This document shows, piece by piece, positions 25,475-33,725 of a DNA stretch of 57,275 bases (positions are counted from its first letter, which is position 1; every line of letters begins with the position of its first letter). The notes beneath the pieces were generated by a model. It did not search any database and had not been told where the DNA came from. It saw nothing but the letters and a program-made list of their open reading frames with translations. Source of the stretch: Streptomyces sp. E2N166 (GTDB lineage: Bacteria; Actinomycetota; Actinomycetes; Streptomycetales; Streptomycetaceae). Location of the stretch: NCBI RefSeq assembly GCF_003671715.1, contig NZ_RAIF01000018.1, positions 448,816 through 506,090 of the forward strand. The letters are read 5' to 3'. The translations under genes and the position numbers were made by a program.

Positions 25475-26840
25475 GGTGGGAGCGTACGCGACGGCGGTGG
25501 GAGTGGATCGCGGCCGTGTAGGCGTCGGCCGTGGCGGCGGCGGCGCTGTCCCAGCCGAAGGACTGGGCGTGCCGGGCGGCGGCGTCGCCCATCCGGGGCG
25601 TCAGCTCCGGGTTGTCGGCGAAATCGCGCAGTACGCGCGCGTACGCGGCGGGATCGTGGCCCTGGACGAGGCGGCCGGTGTGCCCGTCGCGCACGGCGAC
25701 CGGGAGGCCGCCGACCGCGGCGGCGAGCACCGGCGTACCGGCCGCCTGGGCCTCTATGGCGACCAGGCCGAAGGACTCGCTGTAGGACGGCATGACCAGC
25801 ACGGACGCGGCCCGGAACCAGTCGGCGAGCTGCTCCTGCCCGACAGGCGGGCGGAACCGTACGACGTCGGCGATACCGAGCCGCGCGGCGAGTTTCTGCA
25901 GCCCCTCCGGCTTGGCGAGGCCGCTCCCGCTGGGGCCGCCGACGACGGGGACGACGATGCGGGAGCGCAGGTCCGGGCGTTCGTCGAGGAGTACGGCCAC
26001 GGCACGCAGCAGTACGTCGGGCGCCTTCAGCGGCTGTATGCGGCCGGCGAAGAGCGGGATCAGCGCGTCCTGCGGCAGGCCGAGGCGGGCGCGGGCGGCG
26101 GCGCGGGCGGACGTGACGTCCCCGGGGCCCGGGTCGGAGCCCTTGGGGAAGGGGCGGAAGCGTTCGAGGTTCACGCCGGGGTGGACGACGGCGACCTTGG
26201 CCGGGTCGGCGGCGTAGTACCGGACCAGTTCGTCGGCCTCTTCGGCGGTGTTGGCGATCAGCCGGTCGGAGGCGGCGACGATCTGCGTCTCGCCGATGAC
26301 GCGGGCGGCCGGTTCGGGGGTGTCGCCGTCGGCCAGGTTGGCGTTCTTGACCTTGGCCATGGTGTGCATGGCGTGCACCAGGGGGGCGCCCCAGCGCTGG
26401 GCGGCGAGCCAGCCGACGTGGCCGGAGAGCCAGTAGTGGGAGTGGACCAGGTCGTAGTAGCCGGGGCGGTGGCCGGCCCAGGCCTGCATGACGCCGTGCG
26501 TGAAGGCGCACAGCTGGGCCGGCAGCTCTTCCTTGGCCAGGCCCTCGTACGGTCCGGCGTCGACGTGGCGGACGAGGACGCCCGGGGCCAGTTCGACGGT
26601 GGGCGCGAGCGCGGCGGTGGTCGCGCGCGTGAAGATCTCGACCTCGATGTTGATCGCGGCGAGGCGCTGCGCGAGCTCGACGATGTAGACGTTCATGCCG
26701 CCGGCGTCGCCGGTGCCGGGCTGGTGGAGCGGCGAGGTGTGCACGGAGAGCATGGCGACGCGGCGCGGCCTGCGCAGCAGCCGGAGCCGCGGGGAGGCCG
26801 CCGGTGAACGACGCCCGAGCCTGCTGACGTACTGGCTCAC
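25467..26840 (-). CDS. mshA: D-inositol-3-phosphate glycosyltransferase
   Basis: 457 residues; GT4 enzyme for the first committed step of mycothiol synthesis, transferring GlcNAc from UDP-GlcNAc to inositol-1-phosphate. Visible: [23 protein letters not shown] near residue 35 (split glycine loop), [29 protein letters not shown], and the nucleotide-sugar site [20 protein letters not shown]. Start ATG 26840. Mycothiol is used by the MDMPI-type enzyme 8 kb away. Confidence 0.95.
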   Translation of the reverse strand: MSQYVSRLGRRSPAASPRLRLLRRPRRVAMLSVHTSPLHQPGTGDAGGMNVYIVELAQRLAAINIEVEIFTRATTAALAPTVELAPGVLVRHVDAGPYEGLAKEELPAQLCAFTHGVMQAWAGHRPGYYDLVHSHYWLSGHVGWLAAQRWGAPLVHAMHTMAKVKNANLADGDTPEPAARVIGETQIVAASDRLIANTAEEADELVRYYAADPAKVAVVHPGVNLERFRPFPKGSDPGPGDVTSARAAARARLGLPQDALIPLFAGRIQPLKAPDVLLRAVAVLLDERPDLRSRIVVPVVGGPSGSGLAKPEGLQKLAARLGIADVVRFRPPVGQEQLADWFRAASVLVMPSYSESFGLVAIEAQAAGTPVLAAAVGGLPVAVRDGHTGRLVQGHDPAAYARVLRDFADNPELTPRMGDAAARHAQSFGWDSAAAATADAYTAAIHSHRRRVRSHHG

Positions 26841-27029
26841 GAGCCGTCCTCCTCGCTGCGGGCATGCCGGTCGGAGGACACGCGCCGCCCTCCAAGGGGT
26901 GGAAACACCGGGCGGCGGTGCTCCATTTCCGGTTTCCCGACCTTTGCCTAATCATTACCGCCGATCGATCAACCGTTCGAGCGCTGGTTGCGTCAAAGAG
27001 AGCGGGCAGAGCCGCATACCCTCGTAGGC

Positions 27030-27842
27030 ATGCCCTCCCGCGCCACCCCCCGCCCTGTGGGCACCGTCACGCGCGGGACGACGAATCCGAACCGGCTGCG
27101 CCGCATGGACCGCTGGATCGCGGCCACCCACGGTGCCGAACTGCGCCGCGCCGCCGATCCCGTCGCCGTCGACCTCGGGTACGGCGCGGCCCCCTGGACG
27201 GCCGTCGAGCTGCTGCACCGCCTGCGCACGGTCGCCCCGCTCGCGCGCGTGGTGGGCGTCGAGATCGACCCGGCGCGCGTGGCGGCGGCCGAGCCGTACG
27301 CGCGCGCGGGGCTCGCCTTCCGGCACGGCGGCTTCGAGATCCCCGTCCGCCGGCCCCCGCTGCTGATCCGCGCGGCGAACGTGCTGCGCCAGTACGACGA
27401 GGACGAGGTGGCCGCCGTCTGGCAGCGGCTGTGCGCGCGGCTCGCGCCGGCGTCGGAACGGTCCCGCGGCGGGCTCCTGGTCGAGGGGACCTGCGACGAG
27501 ATCGGACGCAGGCACGTGTGGGTGGCGCTCGGCCCCGGGGGGCCGCGCACGGTCACCTTCGCGACCCGGCTGGGCTCCCTGGACCGCCCCTCCGACCTGG
27601 CGGAACGGCTGCCGAAGGCGCTGATCCACCGCAACGTGCCCGGCGAGCCCGTGCACGCGTTCCTGCGCGACTTCGACCGCGCCTGGGCCGCCGCCGCGCC
27701 CTACGCCTCCTACGGCGCCCGCCAGCGCTGGACGCGGGCCGTGCGGGACCTGACGGCCGACTGGCCGGTGACGGACGGGCCGGTGCGGTGGCGGCAGGGC
27801 GAAGTGACGGTGCGGTGGGAGGCGTTGGCGCCGCGCGCGTGA
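27030..27842 (+). CDS. Class I SAM-dependent methyltransferase-like protein
   Basis: 270 residues from the ATG at 27030. The SAM motif I VAVDLGYGAAPWTAVEL and acidic motif II VVGVEIDPARV are clear; later comes VEGTCDEIGRRHVWVAL. Substrate unknown. TACCCT lies 7 nt before the ATG without a ribosome site, so a leaderless mRNA is likely. A longer frame to 26988 exists but was not chosen. Divergent from mshA with 190 nt between. Confidence 0.83.
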   Translation: MPSRATPRPVGTVTRGTTNPNRLRRMDRWIAATHGAELRRAADPVAVDLGYGAAPWTAVELLHRLRTVAPLARVVGVEIDPARVAAAEPYARAGLAFRHGGFEIPVRRPPLLIRAANVLRQYDEDEVAAVWQRLCARLAPASERSRGGLLVEGTCDEIGRRHVWVALGPGGPRTVTFATRLGSLDRPSDLAERLPKALIHRNVPGEPVHAFLRDFDRAWAAAAPYASYGARQRWTRAVRDLTADWPVTDGPVRWRQGEVTVRWEALAPRA

Positions 27843-27876
27843 ACTCGCGGACACGGGCGGGGACGCGGGTGTGCCG

Positions 27877-27902
27877 GGAACGATCTCGGTGCGGCGTTCG
27901 TC
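27877..27902 (+). promoter_or_regulatory. Candidate SigE-type (ECF) promoter of the NlpC/P60 gene
   Basis: GGAAC (27877-27881) and CGTC (27899-27902) are 17 nt apart, close to the Streptomyces SigE cell-envelope-stress consensus. It lies about 115 nt before the hydrolase start. A 5-bp dyad (ACTGA ... TCAGT, 27986-28002) follows. Inference only. Confidence 0.4.
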
Positions 27903-28017
27903 ACACAGCGGGGGAATCGCCGTGGGAAAGCACGACCTCTGTCGCTTTCCACGCCGGCATGGCACGATCCCCCAGGCGACCTATGTTACTGACGGTTAAT
28001 CAGTTTGGGGGCGAGGT

Positions 28018-29130
28018 ATGCGTACGGGGAAGCATGGCTTGATGACCGCTGCCGTGACCGTGGTCTGCGCGGTCACCGTGCTCGCGGCACCGGGCACGGC
28101 GTTCGCGGATCCCGGGCCCACACCCTCACCCGGCACCCCGAGCGCCTCACCGTCCCCGGCCGCCACACCCGGCAAGGACCTGGAAGCCGTACGCAAGAAG
28201 CTCGACAAGCTCTACCGTGCGGCGGCCTCCGCCACGGACGAGTACAACGCGGCCGAGGAGAAGGCGGACAAGCAGTCCGCCGAGATCGTCGAACTGGCCA
28301 AGAAGATCGTCAAGGGCCAGGAGAAGCTCGACGGACTGAAGGACCGCGCGGGCGCCGCGGCCCGCTCCCAGTACCGCACCGGCGGCCTGCCCGACGAGGC
28401 CAAGCTGCTTCTGAGCGACGACCCCGAGGACTTCCTCGACGGCACCGGCCGGGTCAGTCAGGGCCAGCGCGCGACCAAGGGCCTGCTCGGCGAGATGACG
28501 CGCACCCAGGAGGACCTGAAGGCCTACGCGGCGGACGCCTCCGCCCAGTTCAAGAAGCTGGAGGCGAACCGCGAGGCCAAGGCCACCGCCCAGAAGAAGA
28601 TCGAGAAGCAGATCGCGGCGGCCGAGAAGCTGGAGTCCGAGCTGGAGAAGGAGGAGAAGGAGCGCCTCGCCCGGCTGGAGCGGGAGGCCCAGGCCAGGGC
28701 CCAGACCGCCTGGCTCGACTCCGGCATCCTCAAGGACCTCGACACCGAGGCGACCGAGCGGGGCAGGAAGGCCGTCGAGTACGCCACCGCCCAGATCGGA
28801 AAGCCGTACCAGTGGGGCGCCGAGGGCCCGAAGGCCTACGACTGCTCCGGCCTGACCTCGCAGGCCTGGGTGTCGGCGGGGCAGTCGATACCGCGCACCT
28901 CGCAACAGCAGTGGAAGCAGCTCAAGCGCGTCGACATCGAGGACATGCGCCCCGGCGACCTGATCATCTACTTCGACGACGCCAGCCACGTCGGCATGTA
29001 CGTCGGCGACGGCTCCGTCGTGCACGCCCCGCGGCCGGGACGCTCGATCACCATCGCGGGGGCGGGCACGATGCCGATCCTCGGCGTCGTACGTCCGGAC
29101 ACGGGCGCGGGCGCGACACCCCAGGAGTGA
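28018..29130 (+). CDS. Secreted NlpC/P60 peptidoglycan hydrolase with coiled-coil domain
   Basis: 370 residues. Signal peptide ending near AFADPGP; Pro/Ser linker; about 180 residues of coiled coil rich in Glu/Lys/Ala, as in RipA/Mtb-type endopeptidases; then NlpC/P60 with catalytic Cys in KAYDCSGLTSQ (about 275) and His in DASHVGMYVGDG (about 324). The expected reaction is cleavage of D-iGlu-meso/LL-Dap bonds in stem peptides. I looked for a ydaO (c-di-AMP) riboswitch, common before such genes in Streptomyces, and did not see one in the 175-bp leader. Confidence 0.93.
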   Translation: MRTGKHGLMTAAVTVVCAVTVLAAPGTAFADPGPTPSPGTPSASPSPAATPGKDLEAVRKKLDKLYRAAASATDEYNAAEEKADKQSAEIVELAKKIVKGQEKLDGLKDRAGAAARSQYRTGGLPDEAKLLLSDDPEDFLDGTGRVSQGQRATKGLLGEMTRTQEDLKAYAADASAQFKKLEANREAKATAQKKIEKQIAAAEKLESELEKEEKERLARLEREAQARAQTAWLDSGILKDLDTEATERGRKAVEYATAQIGKPYQWGAEGPKAYDCSGLTSQAWVSAGQSIPRTSQQQWKQLKRVDIEDMRPGDLIIYFDDASHVGMYVGDGSVVHAPRPGRSITIAGAGTMPILGVVRPDTGAGATPQE

Positions 29131-29400
29131 CGCGGGCCACGCCCCTCGCGCCGGGCCGTGAAACGGGCCACGTGACCCAGTCCACGCCCGGAGCGCCACC
29201 CCGCGTGACCTTCGTCATCCCCGGCCCCCGGTCGACGTGTCCAACTGCGGTACGGAACGCGGCATATGACAGCGGCCGAGGACCGACCGGCGTGTTCTGG
29301 ACCATTCCGCAGCGGCACCGTCACCCGCTATGGTCCCCGTCGGTGGGTCGAGGTCCCTCGCCCCGCCATGCCCTCGGGGGGAGGGAAGGAAACCAAGACG

Positions 29401-30816
29401 ATGCCCGTACCCGTACCGCGGCAGAGGGCGATCCCGGCCGTGGAGTGTGGTCAGGCGCCCGCCGCGTCCCCGGACAGCGGCCCTTCCAAGGAACAGGCCC
29501 CGCCCGGGACGAACACGGCCGAAAACCCCACCACTCGGCGAGAGAACCCCACGGAGAAGCGCGAGAAGACCACGAACGAGACCACGGACCAGCCCGGGAG
29601 CACCGCTCCCACCAACCTGACGCTGCTGCTGATCGAGGACGATCCGGGCGGCTCGCCGATCGTGCCCGACCTGCTCGACCAGTCCGGCAAGCCGATCCGC
29701 GTGCGCACGGCCCGCAACCTCACCGAAGCCGAGCGGCTGCTGACCGACGACGTCCAGTGCATCCTGCTGGACCTCGCCCTGTCGGCGCCCGCCCCGGCCC
29801 GCGCGAGCGCCGACGGCAACGGGGACGGTGACGGGAGCGGGGACGACGAGCTGGCCGTGCTCAGGCACGTGCTGGAGCTGGCGCCCCGGCACGCCGTGCT
29901 CGCGCTGACCTCCTCCAGCGACGCCGAGCGCGGCGCGGAGGCCGTGGCGGTCGGCGCCCAGGACTACCTGTTCCGCGACGAGCTCGACGGCCGGCTGCTG
30001 AGCCGGGCGATCCGCTACGCCGTCGAGCGCAAGCGGTCCGACACGGCGGAGCGGCGCCTGGCCGAGGGCCGGCTGCGCGCCCAGGAGAACCGCCGCCTGG
30101 AACGCGGCCTGCTGCCGACCCCGCTGCTGGCCGGGTCCTCGCTGCGCTTCGCCGCCCGCTACCGCCCGGGCCGCTCGCGTGCCCTGCTCGGCGGCGACTT
30201 CTACGACGTCGTCCGCACCCCGGACGGCACGGTGCACGCCATGATCGGCGACGTCTGCGGGCACGGCCCGGACGAGGCCGCGCTCGGCGTGGAGTTGCGG
30301 ATCGCCTGGCGCGCGCTGACCCTGGCCGGCCTCTGCGGCGACGAGCTGCTCGGCACGCTCCAGCAGGTGCTGGAGCACGAGCGCTCGGACGACGAGATCT
30401 TCGCGACCCTGTGCGCCGTGGACATAGCCCCGGACGGCCGCCGCGCCGGCCTGTGCCTGGCCGGGCACCCGTCACCCCTGGTCGCCGGTCCGGGCACGCC
30501 CGCACGGCTGCTGCCCTACGACAACAACGGCCCGGCGCTGGGACTGCTGCCGGGCGCCCGCTGGCCGCGGACGCAGGTGGAACTGGGCGCCGAGTGGAGC
30601 CTGATGCTCTACACCGACGGCCTGATCGAGGGCCACGTCGGCGAGGGCCGGGAGCGGCTCGGCCAGGACGGCATGGTGGAGATGGTCCGCCGTCAGTTCG
30701 CCGAGGGGCTGCAGGGCGAGCAGTTGCTGCGGGCGACCGTCAACGAGGTCCGCGAGCTGAACGGCGGCGAACTGGCGGACGACGTGGCAGTGGTCCTGCT
30801 GGACCGGACGGCCTGA
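29401..30816 (+). CDS. PP2C-type (SpoIIE) phosphatase with N-terminal receiver-like domain
   Basis: 471 residues from the ATG at 29401, preceded by GGAGGGAAGGA; an open frame to 29266 was rejected. A disordered Thr/Glu-rich head of about 75 residues leads to a response-regulator receiver (LTLLLIEDDPGG, LLDLAL, ALTSS, DYLFRDE), where the receiver Lys is replaced by Arg (YLFRDE), then a short coiled coil and the PPM phosphatase (GGDFYDVV, IGDVCGHGPDEA, LAGHPSPL, YTDGLIE, DDVAVVLLD). Likely dephosphorylates an anti-anti-sigma factor; partner not encoded nearby. A loop of Asp/Gly (NGDGDGSGDD) interrupts the receiver. Confidence 0.9.
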   Translation: MPVPVPRQRAIPAVECGQAPAASPDSGPSKEQAPPGTNTAENPTTRRENPTEKREKTTNETTDQPGSTAPTNLTLLLIEDDPGGSPIVPDLLDQSGKPIRVRTARNLTEAERLLTDDVQCILLDLALSAPAPARASADGNGDGDGSGDDELAVLRHVLELAPRHAVLALTSSSDAERGAEAVAVGAQDYLFRDELDGRLLSRAIRYAVERKRSDTAERRLAEGRLRAQENRRLERGLLPTPLLAGSSLRFAARYRPGRSRALLGGDFYDVVRTPDGTVHAMIGDVCGHGPDEAALGVELRIAWRALTLAGLCGDELLGTLQQVLEHERSDDEIFATLCAVDIAPDGRRAGLCLAGHPSPLVAGPGTPARLLPYDNNGPALGLLPGARWPRTQVELGAEWSLMLYTDGLIEGHVGEGRERLGQDGMVEMVRRQFAEGLQGEQLLRATVNEVRELNGGELADDVAVVLLDRTA

Positions 30817-30837
30817 GCGGGGCGGACGCGACGCCCG

Positions 30838-30901
30838 CGGTACGGATTGAGCGCGGTACGTATGCTCGCCGTACGGGTCGATCGCCGTACGGATGACCGT
30901 C
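30838..30901. repeat. Four 16-bp degenerate tandem repeats
   Basis: Units 30838-30853, 30854-30869, 30870-30885 and 30886-30901 share the pattern CG(G)TACGG near the 5' end and end in (C/G)CG-like bases. They start 22 nt after the phosphatase stop. No gene is present. Confidence 0.6.
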
Positions 30902-30920
30902 GCGCCCCGCCTGGCGGTTC

Positions 30921-30962
30921 GTTGTGGCTGGTCGCGCAGTTCCCCGCGCCCCTTTGGGCGCG
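30921..30962. repeat. Common Streptomyces intergenic repeat (REP-like)
   Basis: The stretch GTTGTGGCTGGTCGCGCAGT and the following CCCCGCGCCCC...GGGCGCG is, to my knowledge, dispersed in many copies through Streptomyces genomes at gene ends. It can form a GC-rich stem and may end both convergent transcripts. Confidence 0.6.
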
Positions 30963-30969
30963 GCGCGCT

Positions 30970-31323
30970 TCAGCGTCCGCCGTTGTACGGGCCGTAGGGG
31001 CCGTCGCTGCTGGAGCCGCGGCGGCTGCTGCGGCCGCCGCCCGGCAGGCCGCGCAGGGCGGGCCGTACGTCGACCATGTACACGATCGTCGCGATGAGCC
31101 CGATGATCGGCAGGAACGACAGGATGTTGAAGATCAGGTTCACCACGAAGGCGATCCCGAGAATGATCAGCCAGAACGGCTTGGTCTTCTTGTCCGCCGC
31201 GCGGTAGGCGTCCTCACGGCGCACGGCGGCGTCGACCAACGCGAAGCCGCTGAAAAGGATCAGGGCGATGCTCAGCAGCCACATGAAGCCTGCGAACCCC
31301 TGCATCAGCACAACGTCCACCAC
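30970..31323 (-). CDS. DUF2516 family membrane protein
   Basis: 117 residues. Helix 1 (GFAGFMWLLSIALILFSGFALV), then a charged loop (RREDAYRAADKKTKPFW) and two close helices (LIILGIAFVVNLIF, FLPIIGLIATIVYMVDVRP) are the DUF2516 signature. The tail is Gly/Ser/Arg/Tyr-rich and disordered. Usually found beside the hbhA-like gene and its regulator in Streptomyces. Function unknown. Confidence 0.85.
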   Translation of the reverse strand: MVDVVLMQGFAGFMWLLSIALILFSGFALVDAAVRREDAYRAADKKTKPFWLIILGIAFVVNLIFNILSFLPIIGLIATIVYMVDVRPALRGLPGGGRSSRRGSSSDGPYGPYNGGR

Positions 31324-31422
31324 CAGACTCGGATCGTCTCTACGCGGTCACCGTACCCGGAGAACGGGCCGGACACCCCAAGGGTGCCCGGCCCGTACCG
31401 TACCCGCGGTACCCGTCGCCGG

Positions 31423-32034
31423 TTACTTGGCGGGCGGCGTCGTCTTCTTCGCGGTGCCGTTGGTGCTCTTCTTGGCCGGGGCCTTGCGCGGGGCGGGGGC
31501 CTTCTTCGCCGCGGCGGCCCTGTCCTCCGTGACCTCGACCGTCTCGGACTTGGCGGGCTTGGCCGGCTCGACGGCCACGGCGAACTCCTCCACCTCCTCG
31601 GCGATGTCCTCGATGCCGTCGGCGGCCTGGCCGCGCCAGGTGCGGACCGCGTGCTCGCCGCGCTCGGCGACCTTCTCGTAGGTCTCCCGGGCCTTGACGG
31701 CGTACTCGGCGGCGACGCCGACCGAGCGCAGCGCGAGGTCCTGGGCGCTCTCGCCGAGCTTCTTGAGGTCGGTGTCGAGGGAGCCGAAGAGCTCGTTGGC
31801 CTTGGCCTGGAGGGTGCCCTGGGTCTCCTTGACGCGGGCCGTCGCCTTCTCCTGGACGGCCTTCGGGTCGGTGTTGCGCACGGCCTCGATACGGGACGGT
31901 GCCTCGGCGCGCAACTGCTCCACCAGCACCGGCACCTTCTTGGCCTGCTGGAAGGCCAGGTCGGCGGTGCCCGCGGCGAAGTAGAGCGGGGTGGGGTCGC
32001 TGAAGGTCTTGCGCAGGTCGTCGGTGATGGCCAT
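31423..32034 (-). CDS. HbhA-like protein (heparin-binding hemagglutinin homologue)
   Basis: 203 residues. An amphipathic coiled-coil body (AITDDLRKTFSDPTPLYFAAGTADLA at the start, then long helices) is followed by an Ala/Lys/Pro-rich basic tail (KKAPAPRKAPAKKSTNGTAKK), the layout of mycobacterial HBHA and also of histone-H1-like tails. In a saprophyte its role is more likely in membrane or nucleoid organisation than adhesion. Follows the Xre regulator gene in the same direction with a 75-nt gap. Confidence 0.83.
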   Translation of the reverse strand: MAITDDLRKTFSDPTPLYFAAGTADLAFQQAKKVPVLVEQLRAEAPSRIEAVRNTDPKAVQEKATARVKETQGTLQAKANELFGSLDTDLKKLGESAQDLALRSVGVAAEYAVKARETYEKVAERGEHAVRTWRGQAADGIEDIAEEVEEFAVAVEPAKPAKSETVEVTEDRAAAAKKAPAPRKAPAKKSTNGTAKKTTPPAK

Positions 32035-32109
32035 TTTGATGGTCCTCCGGTATTGCGTTCGGCTGAGGGTTTGTGGTGGTCCCGCGCCCGGCCGGCTACT
32101 CGCTCCCGC

Positions 32110-32595
32110 TCATCCGGCCGTCTGCTGCGGGCCGGCGTCACTGCCGCCGGTCGTACGTGGGCCGAGGCCCGGTATGGAGGCCCCGCCTTCGGCGGCGTCG
32201 CCCGCCGTCGCGTCCTGAGCCGGCACCTCGTCGTCGGCGTCGGTGCCGAATCCGTTCTCCTTGCGGAAGGACTCGTAGATCTGGAGCAGCACCTGCTTCT
32301 GCCGCTCGTTCAGCGAGGGATCGGCGAGGATGACCGCACGCGTCTCCACGTCGTCCCGGTCGCGCTCCGCGTCGAGGATCCCCGCGCGCACGTACAGCGT
32401 CTCGGCGGAGATACGCAGCGCCTTGGCGACCTGCTGGAGCACCTCCGCGCTCGGCTTGCGCAGCCCGCGCTCGATCTGGCTCAGGTAGGGATTGGACACG
32501 CCCGCGGCATCGGCGAGCTGCCGCAGCGACAGCTGCGCGTTGCGCCGCTGCTCGCGCAGGTACTCACCGAGATTGCCGACGTTGAGCGATGCCAT
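32110..32595 (-). CDS. Xre-family (helix-turn-helix) transcriptional regulator
   Basis: 161 residues from the ATG at 32595, preceded by GGAGG (minus strand, 3-7 nt). The lambda-repressor-type HTH occupies residues about 12-66 (LREQRRNAQLSLRQLADAAGVSNPYLSQIERG). The C-terminal half is acidic and disordered. A 28-bp palindrome lies 26-53 nt upstream of the start, so the protein probably represses itself and perhaps the hbhA-like gene downstream. Confidence 0.9.
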   Translation of the reverse strand: MASLNVGNLGEYLREQRRNAQLSLRQLADAAGVSNPYLSQIERGLRKPSAEVLQQVAKALRISAETLYVRAGILDAERDRDDVETRAVILADPSLNERQKQVLLQIYESFRKENGFGTDADDEVPAQDATAGDAAEGGASIPGLGPRTTGGSDAGPQQTAG

Positions 32596-32620
32596 GCCTC
32601 CACGATGCACCACACCGCTA

Positions 32621-32648
32621 ACTATTGCAAGCATGCGCTTGCAATAGT
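32621..32648. promoter_or_regulatory. 28-bp palindromic operator upstream of the Xre regulator gene
   Basis: Arms ACTATTGCAAGC (32621-32632) and GCTTGCAATAGT (32637-32648) are perfectly complementary over 12 bp with a 4-nt centre ATGC. TTGCAA and TAGT-like elements within it could themselves be promoter hexamers, so binding would block transcription. AT-rich against its surroundings. Confidence 0.8.
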
Positions 32649-32809
32649 GTGCCTTCGAGCGTCGGACCGTGCACCCGGGCGCCGGACCGCTGTCGTGTCT
32701 CTGCGATGTGTAGGCAAGTTCCGGAGTGTTCCGGTCACGTGTAGGTACGGCGGTCACTGCGTTTCTACGGTCGAAGTGGCTGGTCGCCGTCGTACCGGAG
32801 GCCCGGCTG

Positions 32810-33058
32810 GATGTGCGCGAGGTGTCGGCGGAGGACGTTGAGCTGGCGTACGTCAGCACGGCCGGCATCCGTGAGCGGGGATCTTTGGGGCGTCTGCGGC
32901 CCGTGCGGTTCGAGTCGGTGCGGCCCGAGCGCCGGTTCCCGGCCTTTCGTGGTCAGGGGAACTGGTGCGGCTGGTACTGGTCGGCGACCTGCGGCGGGTT
33001 CGTCCGCCGCGCCGACGGCACGGGCTTGGTGGTGGACGTGCGTCCGGACGAGCGGAGG
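32810..33058 (+). pseudogene. TnsA-like transposase endonuclease remnant with internal deletion
   Basis: The frame encodes RFESVRPERRFPAFRGQGNW and WYWSATCGG, which resemble the N-terminal half of TnsA-like heteromeric transposase subunits of actinobacteria, followed directly (about 32999) by FVRRADGTGLVVDVRPDER, which belongs about 40-50 residues further on in that family (after the catalytic Asp/Gln-Lys region). So an internal block including catalytic residues is missing, and the end is lost. No start codon with a ribosome site is visible. Neighbouring 33060-33150 encodes nothing I recognise. Confidence 0.55.
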
Positions 33059-33154
33059 GCCGCTGCAAGCGTTGGCCGGGCAGAGCGTTCACCGCGGCCC
33101 CGAACGTCGCCCAGCGGGACGACCCCGGCCAACGCGCCCCAGGCAGGGCGCCGA

Positions 33155-33526
33155 TCAGCGCAGGCTGATGCAGAACGGATGCCCAACCGGATCGGTGAGG
33201 ACCCGCGCCTTGCCCCCATGCGGTTGGTGATCCGGCATGCCCGCACCCAGCTCCAGCAACCGGGTCTCCGCCACGTCCAAGTCCTCGTCGACCTTGAAGC
33301 AGATGTGAAGCTGCTGGGGAACGATCTGGTCGGGCCAGCTCGGAGGCCGATAGTCGTCGACCCGCTGAAACCCGATCAAGAGTTCGTGCTCACCGTTGAG
33401 GCCCGCGAAGTCGGCGTCCGACTTCGGGTGCAGTTCAAGGCCGGTGGCCTGCTGATAGAACGCCGCCAAAGCCAGCGGATCAGGGCAGTCGAGCGTTATT
33501 GCAACCAGCTTCATCTGCAGGGACAT
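33155..33526 (-). CDS. VOC (glyoxalase/bleomycin-resistance) family protein
   Basis: 123 residues with the paired beta-alpha-beta-beta-beta modules: MKLVAITLDCPDPLALAAFYQQATGLEL and the C-terminal LLELGAGMPDHQ ... VLTDPVGHPFCI. VOC proteins bind metals or small molecules; here substrate unknown. Start could be ATG 33526 or, four codons on, ATG 33514. GC is a little lower than the core, in line with the remnant next to it. Confidence 0.82.
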   Translation of the reverse strand: MSLQMKLVAITLDCPDPLALAAFYQQATGLELHPKSDADFAGLNGEHELLIGFQRVDDYRPPSWPDQIVPQQLHICFKVDEDLDVAETRLLELGAGMPDHQPHGGKARVLTDPVGHPFCISLR

Positions 33527-33725
33527 GGCGCCTCCGGGCCGATCGGTGGACTTCCGCGATCAACACCCTAGAGGCGGCTACCTACAGTTGAGCGGGACAC
33601 CGACCGCCCTCCCGTCCCACTCAACCGTAGGCACCCCAGGTCAGAGCCTTACTCTGCCCACAGTTATCTGGGACAGGACAACCGCGCGCGTCCCGGTGCC
33701 GGACCGCGCCCCTGCCGGCGCGCGG

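Noticed and set aside
27843..28017. ydaO (c-di-AMP) riboswitch before the NlpC/P60 gene
   Set aside because: The leader is short and I see none of the conserved ydaO core segments.
29266..29400. N-terminal extension of the PP2C protein to ATG 29266
   Set aside because: No ribosome site, poor codon pattern; ATG 29401 has a strong purine tract upstream.
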